Source: Karstenula rhodostoma CBS 690.94
Taxonomy: Eukaryota; Ascomycota; Dothideomycetes; Pleosporales; Didymosphaeriaceae
Assembly (NCBI GenBank): GCA_010093485.1
Contig: MU001494.1
Coordinates: 418,805-482,804 of the forward strand
Direction of reading: 5' to 3'
Length of the DNA stretch: 64,000 bases
Shown piece after piece: positions 1 through 10,504 of the stretch (position 1 is the first letter of the stretch; each line of letters opens with the position of its first letter). The notes beneath the pieces were generated by a model. The model saw nothing but the letters and a program-made list of their open reading frames with translations, made no database searches and had not been told where the DNA came from. The position numbers and the translations under genes are program-made.

Positions 1-1066
1 CCTTGAAGAAATCGCAGAGCCATATACGCATCTGATCTCGCTTAATACACATGTTGAAAGCGTGCGAAAGACAGGGCCCAAATGGGTTGTAACATTACGC
101 AAGACTGGACACAACGTAAAAGGGGAAATAAAAGACTTTTGGTGGAAAGAATCATTCGACGCAGTCATCGCGGCGACGGGCCATTATGGCGTCCCGCAAA
201 TCCCCAATATACCGGGTCTGGCAGAGACGTCGAAGGCTCTTCCGCATGCTTTTGAACACTCAAAGGCGTACAGGTCACCTGACCATTATGTGAACAAGGT
301 AAGACTCTCGCAGTACAGTCTTATGCCCACTGCTAAACAAAAAAAACAGAGAATCGTTGTTGTTGGTGGCAACGTATCTGCATCAGACACCGTTACTGAG
401 CTCCACAATATCGTCTCAGGCCCACTCTACGTGTCTCAACGTGGGCGCAACGAAGTCTTGGACGGAGCCTGGAATCTCCCGAACGTACTTCTCAAGCCTC
501 AAATCAGCCACGTCTCTGCCAGTCCCACCTCTGGTGTCCTGGTTCGCTTCACGGACGGAACCGAGGTAGATAATGTCGACAAGGTGCACTTCGCTACAGG
601 CTACCGCCTCTCGTATCCCTTTTTGTACCCAAACCCCGTCGCTCCAAGTGGCCGCTTGACTGGTTTCTACCAGCACGTGTTTAACATCGCCGATCCATCA
701 CTAGCCGTGGTGGGACAAGTCAAAGCTGCCATCTCTTTCCGCGTGTACGAGTATCAAGCCGTTGCTGTAGCCCGTTATTTTGCAGGTCGTGGTGGCGGCC
801 TTCCCTCGCCGAAGGAGCAAGATGAGTGGGTCGTGAAACGACTGCAGTACAAGGGGCCAACATCCCTCTTCCACGAGATCAAGCCTGATTTTGGCGAATA
901 CTTTGGATTCTTGCGTAAGGTGGCTGGAAAGGTAGGTGGGGAGTTGCCGGAGTGGCAGGATGAGTGGGCATTGAAGGGCTTCGCAGTGTTGCAGTTGAAG
1001 ACTGAATGGTGGAAAAAGCTGAAAGAAGACGAGGAGCGCAAGAAGCAGATCAAGGCCAAGCTATGA
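1..1066 (+). CDS. Flavin-containing monooxygenase, 5' truncated by window edge
   Basis: C-terminal 337 codons of an FAD/NADPH-dependent monooxygenase that would hydroxylate a small substrate in the cytosol. The frame is open from base 2. Proposed exons are <2-298 and 350-1066, with a 51-bp intron at 299-349 (GTAAGA..CAG, branch TGCTAAAC). Removing it joins VNK directly to the second dinucleotide-binding motif VVVGGNVSASD. Visible signatures are ATGHYGVPQIP near the start, the NADPH-binding Gly-rich segment, and HFATGY, the FATGY motif of FMOs and N-hydroxylating enzymes. The Lys/Glu-rich tail ends at a TGA. The FAD-binding GxGxxG lies outside the window. It is clearly paralogous to the complete gene at 7260-8810: the C-terminal blocks SLFHEIKPDFGEYFGFLRK and SLFLLIFPDFEEYFETLRK match. 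The family is certain; the substrate is unknown. Confidence 0.9.
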   Translation, partial: LEEIAEPYTHLISLNTHVESVRKTGPKWVVTLRKTGHNVKGEIKDFWWKESFDAVIAATGHYGVPQIPNIPGLAETSKALPHAFEHSKAYRSPDHYVNKVRLSQYSLMPTAKQKKQRIVVVGGNVSASDTVTELHNIVSGPLYVSQRGRNEVLDGAWNLPNVLLKPQISHVSASPTSGVLVRFTDGTEVDNVDKVHFATGYRLSYPFLYPNPVAPSGRLTGFYQHVFNIADPSLAVVGQVKAAISFRVYEYQAVAVARYFAGRGGGLPSPKEQDEWVVKRLQYKGPTSLFHEIKPDFGEYFGFLRKVAGKVGGELPEWQDEWALKGFAVLQLKTEWWKKLKEDEERKKQIKAKL

Positions 1067-1772
1067 TGGGCTAAATCGTTTGGCAGAGGAGGATGCGTAT
1101 CGTCCAATTGAAAATGCAGGTTGCTTTCTTCTCTTTGGTTGGCAGATTATCACTGGATCGATTCCTCTCGTAATCGAATGCATTCTATATGTTCAGGTCG
1201 TGTTGTACTCAGTCATCTCACATGCAGAATAGTTCAGATCCTCCGATGAACATTTCTCACGTCAGCACCTTTCTAAACGAGTCGATTCACGCAGCATATC
1301 CCTGAGGGTAAGTCTATCCGACATTCTTTTCTCTACACAATTGTTCACAACTGCACAGAGCCAACATGGTCTGATCACATCAACTATGATCCTCAAATCT
1401 GTGGTTACAAGCTTGCGAAACATAGATTACATTCGCCCAGGGATCGGGAATAAGCTTGCGGCTCACAGTCCCTATCAGCGCCGACCCACAAATGATCACG
1501 CCAGTAACGCTAAAACATCCATCATCACACCCACGATCCTCTGGTGCAACGTAGTGGCTGATGGCCGATGTGCGGGGTAGACACAAATAGCTTAGACCCC
1601 CACTTGAACGTCCCGAGGTAAGTCCAACCCTTACCTACTTACCGTACAAAGTGGAAGGGCTCGCCTCGCGTACCCGCTGGCCGACTCTCTTTCAGCTTCT
1701 CACCTTCGAGATTCTGACTTCACTTTGTCGTGTCCGCCTGTACATCTGGAGTTTCTTAATATCGTGCCGATC
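1067..1772. other. Intergenic, FMO 3' end to aldolase promoter
   Basis: No coding signal seen. It must hold the terminator of the left FMO and the promoter of the aldolase-like gene. Small ORFs here lack codon bias and family motifs. Confidence 0.5.
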
Positions 1773-2751
1773 ATGTCGCCTCCGTCAGCCACCGAGCCAC
1801 ACCGAAACGGCGATTCGAAGCCCTCGAACGCCGCACCCCTCGAACCTGGAATCAGTGAGACGGAAGCATCAGTGCAAAAGACCAAGATCCCAGGTCCTCC
1901 GAAATTCGATGATCCCTACAAAGAGCGTGCATACCTGAAAGGCCGATTGGCGGGTAATACTACCCCATTCCCGAGATCTAATAGCCACTCACGCCATAAC
2001 AGCGGCCTTCCGTATCTTCGGAAAATTCGGGTTCGATGAAGGAGTCGCAGGACACATCACGCTGCGCGACCCCGTAGATCCTGCGACATTCTGGGTGAAT
2101 CCATTCGGCGTTGCATTCAGTCTGATCAAAGCCTCCGATCTCATCCACGTGAACGAGGAGGGTGAAGTCATCGGCGGCGGAGATTGCAGGCTACTGAACA
2201 CTGCGGCATATATGATCCATTCGGCTATCCACCAGGCAAGACCTGATGTCATCGCTGCGGCGCACTCACATTCTATCTACGGTCGATCGTTTTGTACACT
2301 GGGGAGAAAGCTGGACACTATTACGCAGGACTCTTGCGCGTTTCACAATGTGAGTAGTTTGCATATTAGAAGAATAGCTAGCTGATAACCGCAGGACCAC
2401 GTCCTCTACACCTCCTACAAAGGCGTTGTCCTTGCAAAGGAAGAAGGAGAAAATATTGCGCAAAAGCTGGGGCCTCACAAAGCGGCACTGCTTCAAAACC
2501 ACGGTTTACTAACCGTCGGACACAGCATCGAAGAGGCGGTGTTCTGGTTCGTCAGCATGGAGAAGTGCTGCCATGCGCAGCTTCTGGCTGATGCTGCGGC
2601 TGCTGGGCGGGGCGGCCAGACGGAAAAGATTGCAGAGGAGGATGCAGTGTTCACGAGTAAGACGGTGGGCACGCATATCGCTGGCTGGTTCTCTGCTAAG
2701 CCGTTGTTTGATGTTATCCATAAAGAGACGGGGGGCGAATATTTGGAGTAA
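1773..2751 (+). CDS. Class II aldolase/adducin N-terminal domain protein
   Basis: A 294-aa protein of the class II aldolase/adducin fold, which covers zinc-dependent sugar-phosphate aldolases and non-catalytic relatives. Proposed exons are 1773-1953, 2003-2349 and 2395-2751; introns are GTAATA..CAG and GTGAGT..CAG (49 and 45 bp) and frame is kept across both. After a ~45-residue Pro/Ser-rich leader the domain begins at DPYKERAYLKGRLA. The core is FGFDEGVAGHITLRDP, then WVNPFG, then AAHSHSIYG with paired His as zinc-ligand candidates, then QDSCAFHNDH and NHGLLTVGH with another ligand His. The ATG at 1773 is the first in frame and close to the conserved core. Fungal homologues include the S. 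pombe mug14 type (family knowledge). Whether it is an active aldolase cannot be told from sequence. It lies downstream of and co-directional with the FMO. Confidence 0.88.
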
Positions 2752-3143
2752 ATGACCTGACGTACATGTGGACCGAGTTGAGACTGGGAATTCCTATTTG
2801 GGTCTATGCGCATCGATCGCATTCGCTCGAATCACAAAGTTACAGTAGCGAAGATACGGTTTCAGACCATGTACGAAGAACACAGGATAGCCCGAGGAAC
2901 TTACGGCGGAAAGCTTCGAACCATGAGTGCGCTCAGCATGATACATCGTAGATTCCATTATTGTCATGGCTTTGATGGTATAGATCTTCAAAGGCGGCTT
3001 ACACATGATATCAGACTCTGCTTCTAGCTTTGCTTCCACATGTTATTTCTCTTGTTTCTACCTAACCCCTAATACGCTAAATCCCTCGACTCTTCGCTTG
3101 CCCTATCCCACTCCATTCTCCCACAAACCCTCAACGCCCGAAA
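2752..3143. other. Convergent intergenic spacer
   Basis: Lies between the 3' ends of the aldolase-like gene (+) and the GNAT gene (-). The right part is pyrimidine-rich on the + strand. No gene seen. Confidence 0.5.
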
Positions 3144-3704
3144 CTAAACCTTTTCACCCATTCCATCCCCCCCAACCGCTTTCTCCATCTCAACAAAAAA
3201 CACCTCCTTCACAATTCCCAACTCCCTCAACCCCTCAGCCGGAAACTCCGACCTCTCCCCCGTCCTCACATACCCCCTCCTCTCATACCACTCCACCAAC
3301 AACTCCCTCGTATTCAACGCATTCAGCCCCAACTTCTTCACACCCCACGTCTCAACCGCAAACTCCTCCGTCTGCGCAAGGACGCGCCGGCCAATCCCGC
3401 CCGCCTGGAGCGTCGGATCCACGGCGAGCATAGCCAGGCGAGCGAGTTGCTCAGTTTTCTTCACGGCGGCCATGGCGCCGACGAGGGTGCCGTCAGCGGT
3501 GGTGGCCATGAGGAAGGCGGCGTCGGGGTTGGTGATTATAGCGAGGGGTTGTGCGGGTGTCGTCGTGAAGCGGCGGTTGAGCTCGATGTCGGGGCCCGTC
3601 CATTTGATGTCTTGATGGCGGAAGGCGGATTGGACTAGTTTGGCGATTTGGGCGGCGTCGTCGGGCGTTGCGACTTTGAAGTGGAGGGGGAGGGTGGAAG
3701 CCAT
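3144..3704 (-). CDS. GNAT-family N-acetyltransferase
   Basis: A 186-aa single-exon protein spanning one GNAT domain, transferring an acetyl group from acetyl-CoA to an amine or other small acceptor. The start FKVATPDDAAQIAKLVQSAF is the usual beta1-alpha1 opening. The central ARLAMLAVDPTLQAGGIGRR is motif A, with Q-A-G-G-I-G as the acetyl-CoA pyrophosphate loop (R/Q-x-x-G-x-G/A). The later LNALNTRELLVEWYERRGY is the motif B region with the common YxxxGF/Y ending. The length is normal for the family. No signal peptide, so cytosolic or nuclear. The start at 3704 sits directly before the domain. It lies in a minus-strand run with the Rieske and MFS genes; acceptor substrate unknown. Confidence 0.9.
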   Translation of the reverse strand: MASTLPLHFKVATPDDAAQIAKLVQSAFRHQDIKWTGPDIELNRRFTTTPAQPLAIITNPDAAFLMATTADGTLVGAMAAVKKTEQLARLAMLAVDPTLQAGGIGRRVLAQTEEFAVETWGVKKLGLNALNTRELLVEWYERRGYVRTGERSEFPAEGLRELGIVKEVFFVEMEKAVGGDGMGEKV

Positions 3705-4028
3705 TTTGCTAGGGGTTGATTTGTTTTTTTAAGACGGTTGGGTGGTGTTTATGATGGTGTGGGAGTTGTGCTGTGCTAGGAGACAGACGGCAATCGGTTT
3801 ACTTATGGGCTCCTTACATCCGGCCATCAGAAGTGCCGCGGCTCATCATGGTGTGCATAGAAAGGCGTACTGTCGTTGTTTGTATGGTATAGGGCGCTGT
3901 GTAGGCTGTACATAGGGCGTCGCCCTCGACGCAGGATTACTCCCAACCTACCTTCCCAATAAGAACTAGCGCAGGTACCCGCGCAAAAATAGCCACCCAG
4001 AGTCTCAAACATCAAATATTATCCTCAC
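3705..4028. other. Spacer between GNAT and Rieske genes
   Basis: About 320 bp, presumed promoter of the GNAT gene and terminator of the Rieske gene. No coding signal. Confidence 0.45.
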
Positions 4029-4739
4029 TCATCCTATCCTCTGTTTTCTTCTTATCCACACTTCCTCTTCTGCTCCACTCTCTGCAGCTCTCAATCTTAT
4101 CTGCACTTCCCACACTTGCAACTTGTAGCTCCCGCGATCCGACATCCCCGTGTGCATGTCGAAGGACCACTCGTGCTTCGGGCAGGTAATCCCCGAGCTC
4201 AGTGTAATACCAAAATCCTCAATGTCGAAAGGCATGCCATTCGAGAGGGGATATGATGAATGCGGGCATTCCTGTTCGCATCAGCCCTCCACCCACGGTC
4301 CGAAAGAACACACGACCACGCTCAACATCTGCAAGTCAAAGAGGTAAATTCTTCTACGTACATGATTCACAGCGACAAACTTGCCCTTGTACTTGAACAC
4401 CATGACTTGATCTTTTGCATTTCCAGCGTCGGCGTCTTTCCACTCATCGATTGCGATCTCCGCGGCTTTGGAGCTGTCCTCCCGCGGCACGTGGAATATG
4501 CGACAGCCTGGGCTGTATTTGCCCTGGCAGAGGCGTTGTTCACCAAGGCGAGCGTCGTCTTCAATGTCGGGATACGAAGCTACCACTCCGGCGCAGAACC
4601 TAAACCAAGGAAGACTAGGTCAGATGGGGCCGATGATGCTTCTGGACATAGTCGCGCTTCGATACCGACGTACCATGCGTTGCCCGCGCGCGATGGCTGG
4701 GAAAAGGCATTGATGAGAAATGACATTGAGGGCGTGCAT
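4029..4739 (-). CDS. Rieske [2Fe-2S] domain protein
   Basis: A 181-aa single-domain Rieske protein assembled from exons 4739-4675, 4599-4362 and 4271-4029 (minus strand; introns 4674-4600 and 4361-4272, both GTACGT..AG). Splicing creates the N-terminal HAWFCAGVVASYPDI and rejoins NHECPHSSYPLS, which carries the first cluster ligands (C-x-H). The second pair is in CPKHEWSFD (C-x2-H). The protein ends VWIRRKQRIG. It has no attached oxygenase or reductase domain, so it is probably a soluble electron carrier or a fungal Rieske protein of unknown partner. The start ATG at 4739 is the only one I found that keeps the frame into the W split by intron 1. Domain call secure; first exon moderately so. 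Confidence 0.82.
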
Positions 4740-5029
4740 GGACGAGATTGGGATGCCGGTCGGTGGGGGTTCCCTCTGGATGTCCACTCTTATCGATAGG
4801 GATTTTAACCAATCACATTGCTACCGGATTAGATTAAATCCAATGTGGCCATTGCAGTCCTTTAAATAGCGTTCATCTAAGGTATCATGCCCAAATCCAA
4901 GGTCCCTGCGCTAGCTGTTGACCCCTTGTCTCAGCCGGGGAGGGACCAGTCCGATATCTATGGAAATGCCAGGACTACCATATTCAGGCATACATCTGGC
5001 CAACATCGTCTCAGATACGGAGCGTAGGT

Positions 5030-6650
5030 TCACGGCACATAGAACCAAGGCTTCTCTCCCCCATTCTGTTCCCACCTCCTCCTCACCTTCCGATTGTAAT
5101 CCCAATAAACCACCTCCTGCACAATAGCAGCGATCATCCCCACCGCCACCAAGATAATCATCGTCCGCAGCCCCTTGTGGTAGAACGGCACATCGTCGGC
5201 TCTAAGGTACTGCGTACCCGCCATAAGCCCGCTAATGGCCGACATAACCCACATCGCAATCGAGATGCTTCTTTCCCTCGGATCCTTGCAGTTGAGCTGC
5301 ACCCAGGAGTTGTGCACAGGGTGATAGCCAATGGCGAAGGCGTTGATCGTGGTCCACAAGCCCCAGCGAGACCACTTCCCAACATGAGGATGTACCGAGC
5401 GTGCGATGATGAGGATTAGGAGGTAGCATGCTTGCGCGAGGATGACGGCGAGACCGCGCTTGTTTGTCTTGTCGGACAGCCAGCCGAAGAAGAAGACGAT
5501 GCCTAGCGCGAAGAAGCCGCCTACGCAGGCGAGCGCGTTAGCTTGGATGCGAGTGAAACCCAGAGCCATGATGATGGATGGTGTGTACGTGGTGAGAGAA
5601 CTCCATGTTGAGAAAACGGCAAAGGTGGAGACGAAGTGCGGCCAGCGGCGATAGTTCTTCACTGTTTTCCAGATGAGAGAGGGCGGGATGCGCATCCCTT
5701 GTGCGCCTGGCTTCAGCTCTTCGTTATCTTTCTCAAGACGTCGCTGTAGAGCATGTTGGTCTGATTCACTGAAGCGGATGAAGCCACCGGACAACAGTGG
5801 ACGAGGCTGATCGGGCGAGCCAGGCAGGAGAAAGAGTAGGATTAGCGATACACACATGGTGAAGCAGCCTTCCACTGAATCTGGGTCAAGACTTGCCATG
5901 AGAACGAGGGTTTGGTGAACTTACGCAGAAAGAGCCACTGCCACCCTTTCAACCCACCGCGACCTCCAAGCTTCAAGATACCAGAGGCCAAAAGCGGACT
6001 GATGGCATTCCCGCCAAACATGCCAAAGAAAAATATTGCGACTCGTTTGGCCAGTTCAGGTTTTGTGTACCAGGTGGACAGCGTATAGATGCCACCGGGT
6101 ATATAGCCTGATTCGCAAAGTCCAAGGAACGTCCGCGATACAAGGAATCCAGTCCTGTTCTTGATGAAGACTTGCAGAGTAGCGACTAAACCAAATACGA
6201 AGACCTGTGCGGACATCCACTTGCGCGGCCCGATCTGCTTATGTCAGTCGTTGCGCAGGGTTTGAGTTCTTGTCTACTGACCCGTTGCAGTATCATGTTG
6301 GCTGGGATCTCGAGAAGCACAATTCCCAGGAACATCAGTTGGTTGCCAAGATTGATGGTGTTCTGGTTGACACCAATCTGTTTTGCGAAACCGTCTGTGA
6401 GCGCGGAAGCCAGGTTCATGCGGTCAAGTTGGAAGACGAGGAGGCCCAAGAAAAGTAGAGGGAGAAGGGTGATGTCCACTCTGTTGTAGCGTTAGTGCCG
6501 ACGCAGCACGATATCCCCGAATAAACTGGGAACTTGCTTTCTTCGTGCGCGCAAGCCAGCAGTATCTTTGTGTACCATGTTGACAACATGGTTCGAGCCG
6601 TCTTCGCTCTGTGCGCTGGGCTGAATGTCGACTTTCTCCACGTCAACCAT
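5030..6650 (-). CDS. MFS anion:cation symporter, DAL5/allantoate-permease type
   Basis: A 488-aa plasma-membrane transporter. Exons (minus): 6650-6538, 6480-6282, 6234-5925, 5874-5030. The short hydrophilic N-terminus leads to RRKVDITLLPLLFL, the standard start of TM1 in the anion:cation symporter (DAL5/tartrate/vitamer) branch, then FQLDRMNLASA. TM4 region SRTFLGLCESGYIPGGIYTLSTWY is a family hallmark. The loop GWLSDKTNKRG is the MFS signature in the second half, and about 12 hydrophobic segments are visible. The first intron starts with GC (GCAAGT) rather than GT; only this choice restores RRKVD. Likely substrate is an organic anion, exact one unknown. It is divergent from the FMO at 7260 across about 600 bp, suggesting shared control. 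Confidence 0.87.
6481..6537 (-). other. GC-AG intron in the MFS transporter gene
   Basis: The 57-bp intron has donor GCAAGT after GAAA, branch-like CACTAAC and acceptor CAACAG. Any GT donor nearby breaks the frame; the GC donor restores the conserved RRKVD junction. Confidence 0.7.
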
Positions 6651-7259
6651 CTTGAGTAACAAAGACAATCGTTAGAGGCGTTTCGTTTGGCCCTCTGGAT
6701 GATTGGCGATATACGTCCTTATCTCTGCTGTCGTGCCGAGCACATCATACCCAGGGCATGTTCTGTATGTCTTGTCCCGACGCCATGCCCTTGGGTCGGC
6801 ACATTGAGGCATCATTTCAGCATGCCGATATGTAGCCCAGGCAGATGCCGACCACAATTCTGCCGTGGTTTGGACCTCCAGGGCATCTGTATGGCGTTAT
6901 AGAGACGCTAATGATTGCCAAGCGCGTAATGGGCAGGGGCTAGCGTGATTGCGCGATGTTATGCCCGCATGTCGTGGACTGTTCGTCTAAATTCCAGCGA
7001 CATCCCGCCCTCGGCGTACGTCGAATGCTCCACTCGGATTCCAGCAAGGAGGACGGGCGGCGTTGGCCGGATGCCGATAGTGGCCAGGCCGCGGAACGTC
7101 GGTGACATTTGAACGGAGACGACTCTTCTGAAGCTTGCCACAAATTATCCTCTGAAAATTCGTTTCTTAGTTTCCGCGGAGTCTGAAATTGACGAAGAGC
7201 TACGTTGGCTCTGCGACTGGACACCTGCATTGCCCGATCCACGTGATACCGCGTCGACA
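6651..7259. promoter_or_regulatory. Divergent promoter region, MFS transporter / FMO
   Basis: About 610 bp separate the start codons of the minus-strand transporter and the plus-strand monooxygenase. It contains no convincing ORF, so it is the shared upstream region of both. I did not identify specific operator sites. Confidence 0.55.
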
Positions 7260-8810
7260 ATGCCGATCAAGCGTGTTGCTGTCATTGGCTTGGGACCTGG
7301 CGGTGCCATCACCATCGACGCGCTTGCGAAAGAGAAGGCATTCGATGTAATCCGCGTCTTCGAGCGCAGAGAAGCTCCAGGCGGATGTTGGTCAGTAGTC
7401 CGCACTGCGCCACATCTATGCCTCTCAACTAACGCTGAATAGGATCGAAGATCGACATCCGCATCCAAACCTGGATCCGTCAACATTCGACTCACTTGCT
7501 TCGCGCAAAGCAGACCCACCACTGGTAATTCCTAACTCGCTGCCTGCAAGAACACCGAAATTAGCACGACCCCGCTATGACGAATCGTCAGTGTATCCGT
7601 ACTTGGAAACAAATGTCGACGCCATACCGATGTCTTTCTCGCAGGAGCCTATCCCCACTGAGCGCAGTCAGCTGTCCATCTCGAAACATGGCGAGGACAC
7701 GCCGTTTCGACACCATTCGATTGTGCGGAAGTATATCGCGGGACTCGTAAACCGAAATGGTTATGAAAATCTGGTATCATACAACACCGCCGTTGAACTC
7801 GCCGAGAAAGTTGGCAATGGATGGAGGTTGGTTCTTCGTCGAGAAAGTAGCAGTGAAGAAGACGAGTGGTGGGAGGAGCGTTTCGATGCCGTCATTGTCG
7901 CTAGTGGTCATTACAACGTACCCTACATCCCCAAGATCGAAGGATTAGCAGACTTGGAGAGAGCACGACCAGGTAGTGTCAAGCACACCAAGATGTTCCG
8001 CGGGCGAGATGCCTACAGAGGAAAGGTGAGTCTGACCCACCAACTCCTCGGTCTTGTAGAGCTAACGCCAATTAGAAAGTTATCGTTGTCGGTGCTTCCG
8101 TTTCTGCGGCCGACATCGCATATGATCTCGTACAAGTCGCGCAACAGCCAGTGTACGCGGTCATCGAAGGTCATAAAGCGAACGGCTACTTCGGCGATGT
8201 GGCGTTCAGGCACCCAGCAATCGCAGCAAAGCCTTCAATCTCACACGTGTCAAACACCGATGGCCAGAGGACTGTTCATTTCCTCGACGGTACGTCGGTA
8301 GCGGATGTAGATCACATCATATTCGGGACCGGCTATTCATGGTCGCTCTCTTTCTTACCCAAAGTGGAGGTACGAAACAATCGCGTTCCTGGATTGTATC
8401 AGCACGTGGTATACCAGCAAGATCCGACGCTGCTCTTTGTCGGAGCTGTAGGTGCAGGCTTGACATTCAAAGTATTTGAGTGGCAGGGTGTGCTAGCTGC
8501 GCGCATCTTGTCAGGACGTGCAACCTTGCCGCCACTAAAGGAGCAGCAGCAGTGGGAGAAAGAGCGCATCGCCAAGCGAGGCGACGGTAGTCTGTTTTTG
8601 TTGATCTTCCCCGATTTCGAAGAGTACTTTGAGACTTTGAGGAAGCTTGCTGGCGAGCCAAAGGAAGGTGAACCGGGCCGCAGGCTGCCCGCTTTCGATC
8701 GTTCGTGGCAGGAGACATTCATGAAGGGGCATGAGATAAGAAAGAAGTGGTGGAGGGAGGAGAACGAGAAGGCGCGAGGGCTGATTGAGACGTCCCGCCC
8801 GAGGCTTTAA
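7260..8810 (+). CDS. Flavin-containing monooxygenase (complete paralogue)
   Basis: A 482-aa FAD/NADPH monooxygenase with exons 7260-7390, 7443-8025 and 8076-8810; introns are GTCAGT..TAG (52 bp) and GTGAGT..TAG (50 bp). The N-terminus VAVIGLGPGGAITIDALAK is the FAD-binding Rossmann motif, followed by FERREAPGGCW, the second FAD-contact motif, with the Trp codon split by intron 1. ASGHYNVPYIP lies mid-protein. KVIVVGASVSAADIAYDL is the NADPH-binding motif created by splicing intron 2. FGTGYSW replaces FATGY. The C-terminus is charged, with no membrane anchor. It is a second copy of the enzyme at the left edge. The start ATG lies directly before the Rossmann beta strand. Substrate unknown; cytosolic. 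Confidence 0.92.
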
Positions 8811-8854
8811 TGCGGACAACGTCCCATGCGATTGATATCAATAGAATATTACCG

Positions 8855-10150
8855 TCAGTTCCCTATACCACCTCCAGGAAGCTCATCCATCCACCCGTCA
8901 ATATCCTCATCGACCGTGACGGGAACGTTGCACAGATTCTTAACCTTGGGCGGCTGCTCTGTGAGCAACGAGCAGTTGCGCAGATAACAGCCGCTGTCCA
9001 TAGAACGCTGTAGCGAGTCATCTTTCCAACCGAAGACATAGTCGCCATGCTGACCGTATCCAGTGTCGTCGCCAGTGGAGAGAACAAATGGCTGGCGCCC
9101 ATCTGCTGGCCAATCGTCTTTGTTGGCGAAGGCGGATGTATCCCACATGACCTCATACATCAACTGCGGCACGTGTACAGGATGGCTTGCAGGACACGTA
9201 ACGTTGACTACCGGGAAAGCGGCTGGGCCACTGACAGGATGTACCACATGGGCGCGGTGATCCGGCGAGTCCAGATTCTGCCCATCCCAGCACTGGGGAA
9301 AGATGATATTCGACCTGATACCTCCCACGCACGGCTGTCGTGGGAAGTGATCCGTGTCGTACTTCGGGTCCATGCAGGGAGGGTACGGACTGCCGCCCCA
9401 ATTCGGCTCTGTATAACAGCGGTAGCATTGCTGCATGTTCTTGCCGAATCCTTCTGATGTGCGTCTCATTGGATCGCCGGTGAGCATTCGGAAGCCGGGC
9501 TTGAAAGCAGTCGTGGCGTTTACATCCGGCGATGTGTAGTACAACGTGATTCCTGCATTGTCGCCATCGTTGAATTGGTTCGCGATTTGTGGCACGCGCT
9601 TGTAGGTGCCGTTCCGTGCTTTGAAGTATAAGTTCGCTGTCCAGTAATTGCTTGCCTGGAGTCAGTTGAATAGCTGAGTGGATCGGTGTTCGCTGCACGT
9701 ACCTGAAGTCTTCGAGAAAGTGACATGTGTTGCAGGTAGCAAGTTTAGAGATGTCGGCGGAGGGCATCGAAACCGAGAAGGCATTCTGTCGGAGGTCAGG
9801 CCTTTGCTGGATGGTAGTGATGTGAAGAACATACTCCTCCCACAACTTGATGCATATGAGTTGATGGGGCCAAGCCTGGGTTCACGAGGCTGGTGATGTT
9901 AATCAAGGCCAAGGGACTCCGCGACACTGCAGATGGACGTACGGATCAAGTCGCTCGATAACAACCTAGTTAATTAGCTCCCGACTCACGAATCTATCAC
10001 ATCACTTACCTGAGAGCATCCGAACCGTAGCATGGCGCCTGGCCCCCTCCTTCCTCCCCCTCCCAACATAGGCTTATCCAGGTCGACACCGCTCTGTGCG
10101 AAGGCATTACATGCAACAGTCACAAGCACCAGAAAGTAGTGTCCAAACAT
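8855..10150 (-). CDS. Secreted DUF1996 protein
   Basis: A 365-aa extracellular protein of the fungal DUF1996 family (function unknown). Five exons on the minus strand: 10150-10010, 9965-9943, 9889-9835, 9785-9703 and 9650-8855. The N-terminus MFGHYFLVLVTVACNAFAQS is a signal peptide. The assembled sequence has the family hallmarks LRFGCSQ, DPLVNPG, HMHQVVGG, TCNTC, NYWTANLYF and FPQCWDGQNLDSPDHRAHV, plus many Cys, as expected of a disulphide-rich secreted fold. Exon 2 is only 23 nt, yet both flanking junctions reproduce the family consensus. The common C-terminal WSC domain is absent; it ends PGGGIGN. It is convergent with the FMO, 44 bp between stops. Very likely real and intact. Confidence 0.9.
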
Positions 10151-10504
10151 CGCGACCAAAATCCAATGGCAACGTTCGCAGAATCTGTACGGCGGTAGAA
10201 GTATAATCAGTAGGCGACAATCAACGAAGACTGGAAGTCAGAACGACACAAGAGCGATTATCCGAAGCTTTTAAGTAGATTGCGAGCCCCACAAACATCG
10301 CATTTAATATACGAGATAGAGATTCCTGGTGTAGACAACGGGTGGTTGCTGGCAATATCCAATAGCCAATCTGCCGGTTATAGCCCCACGACGCACCCAC
10401 ATATCTGCAGGATCTTTGAACCAAGCTTTTTCTGCTGTGTTAGGCGAGGCGCATGTTGATTGCGGATTTGCTACACCATGTCCCGTGTAGTTCTCTTTCT
10501 CAGA
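10151..10504. other. Spacer, DUF1996 promoter and 3' end of decayed F-box-like gene
   Basis: About 350 bp with no coding signal. Confidence 0.45.
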
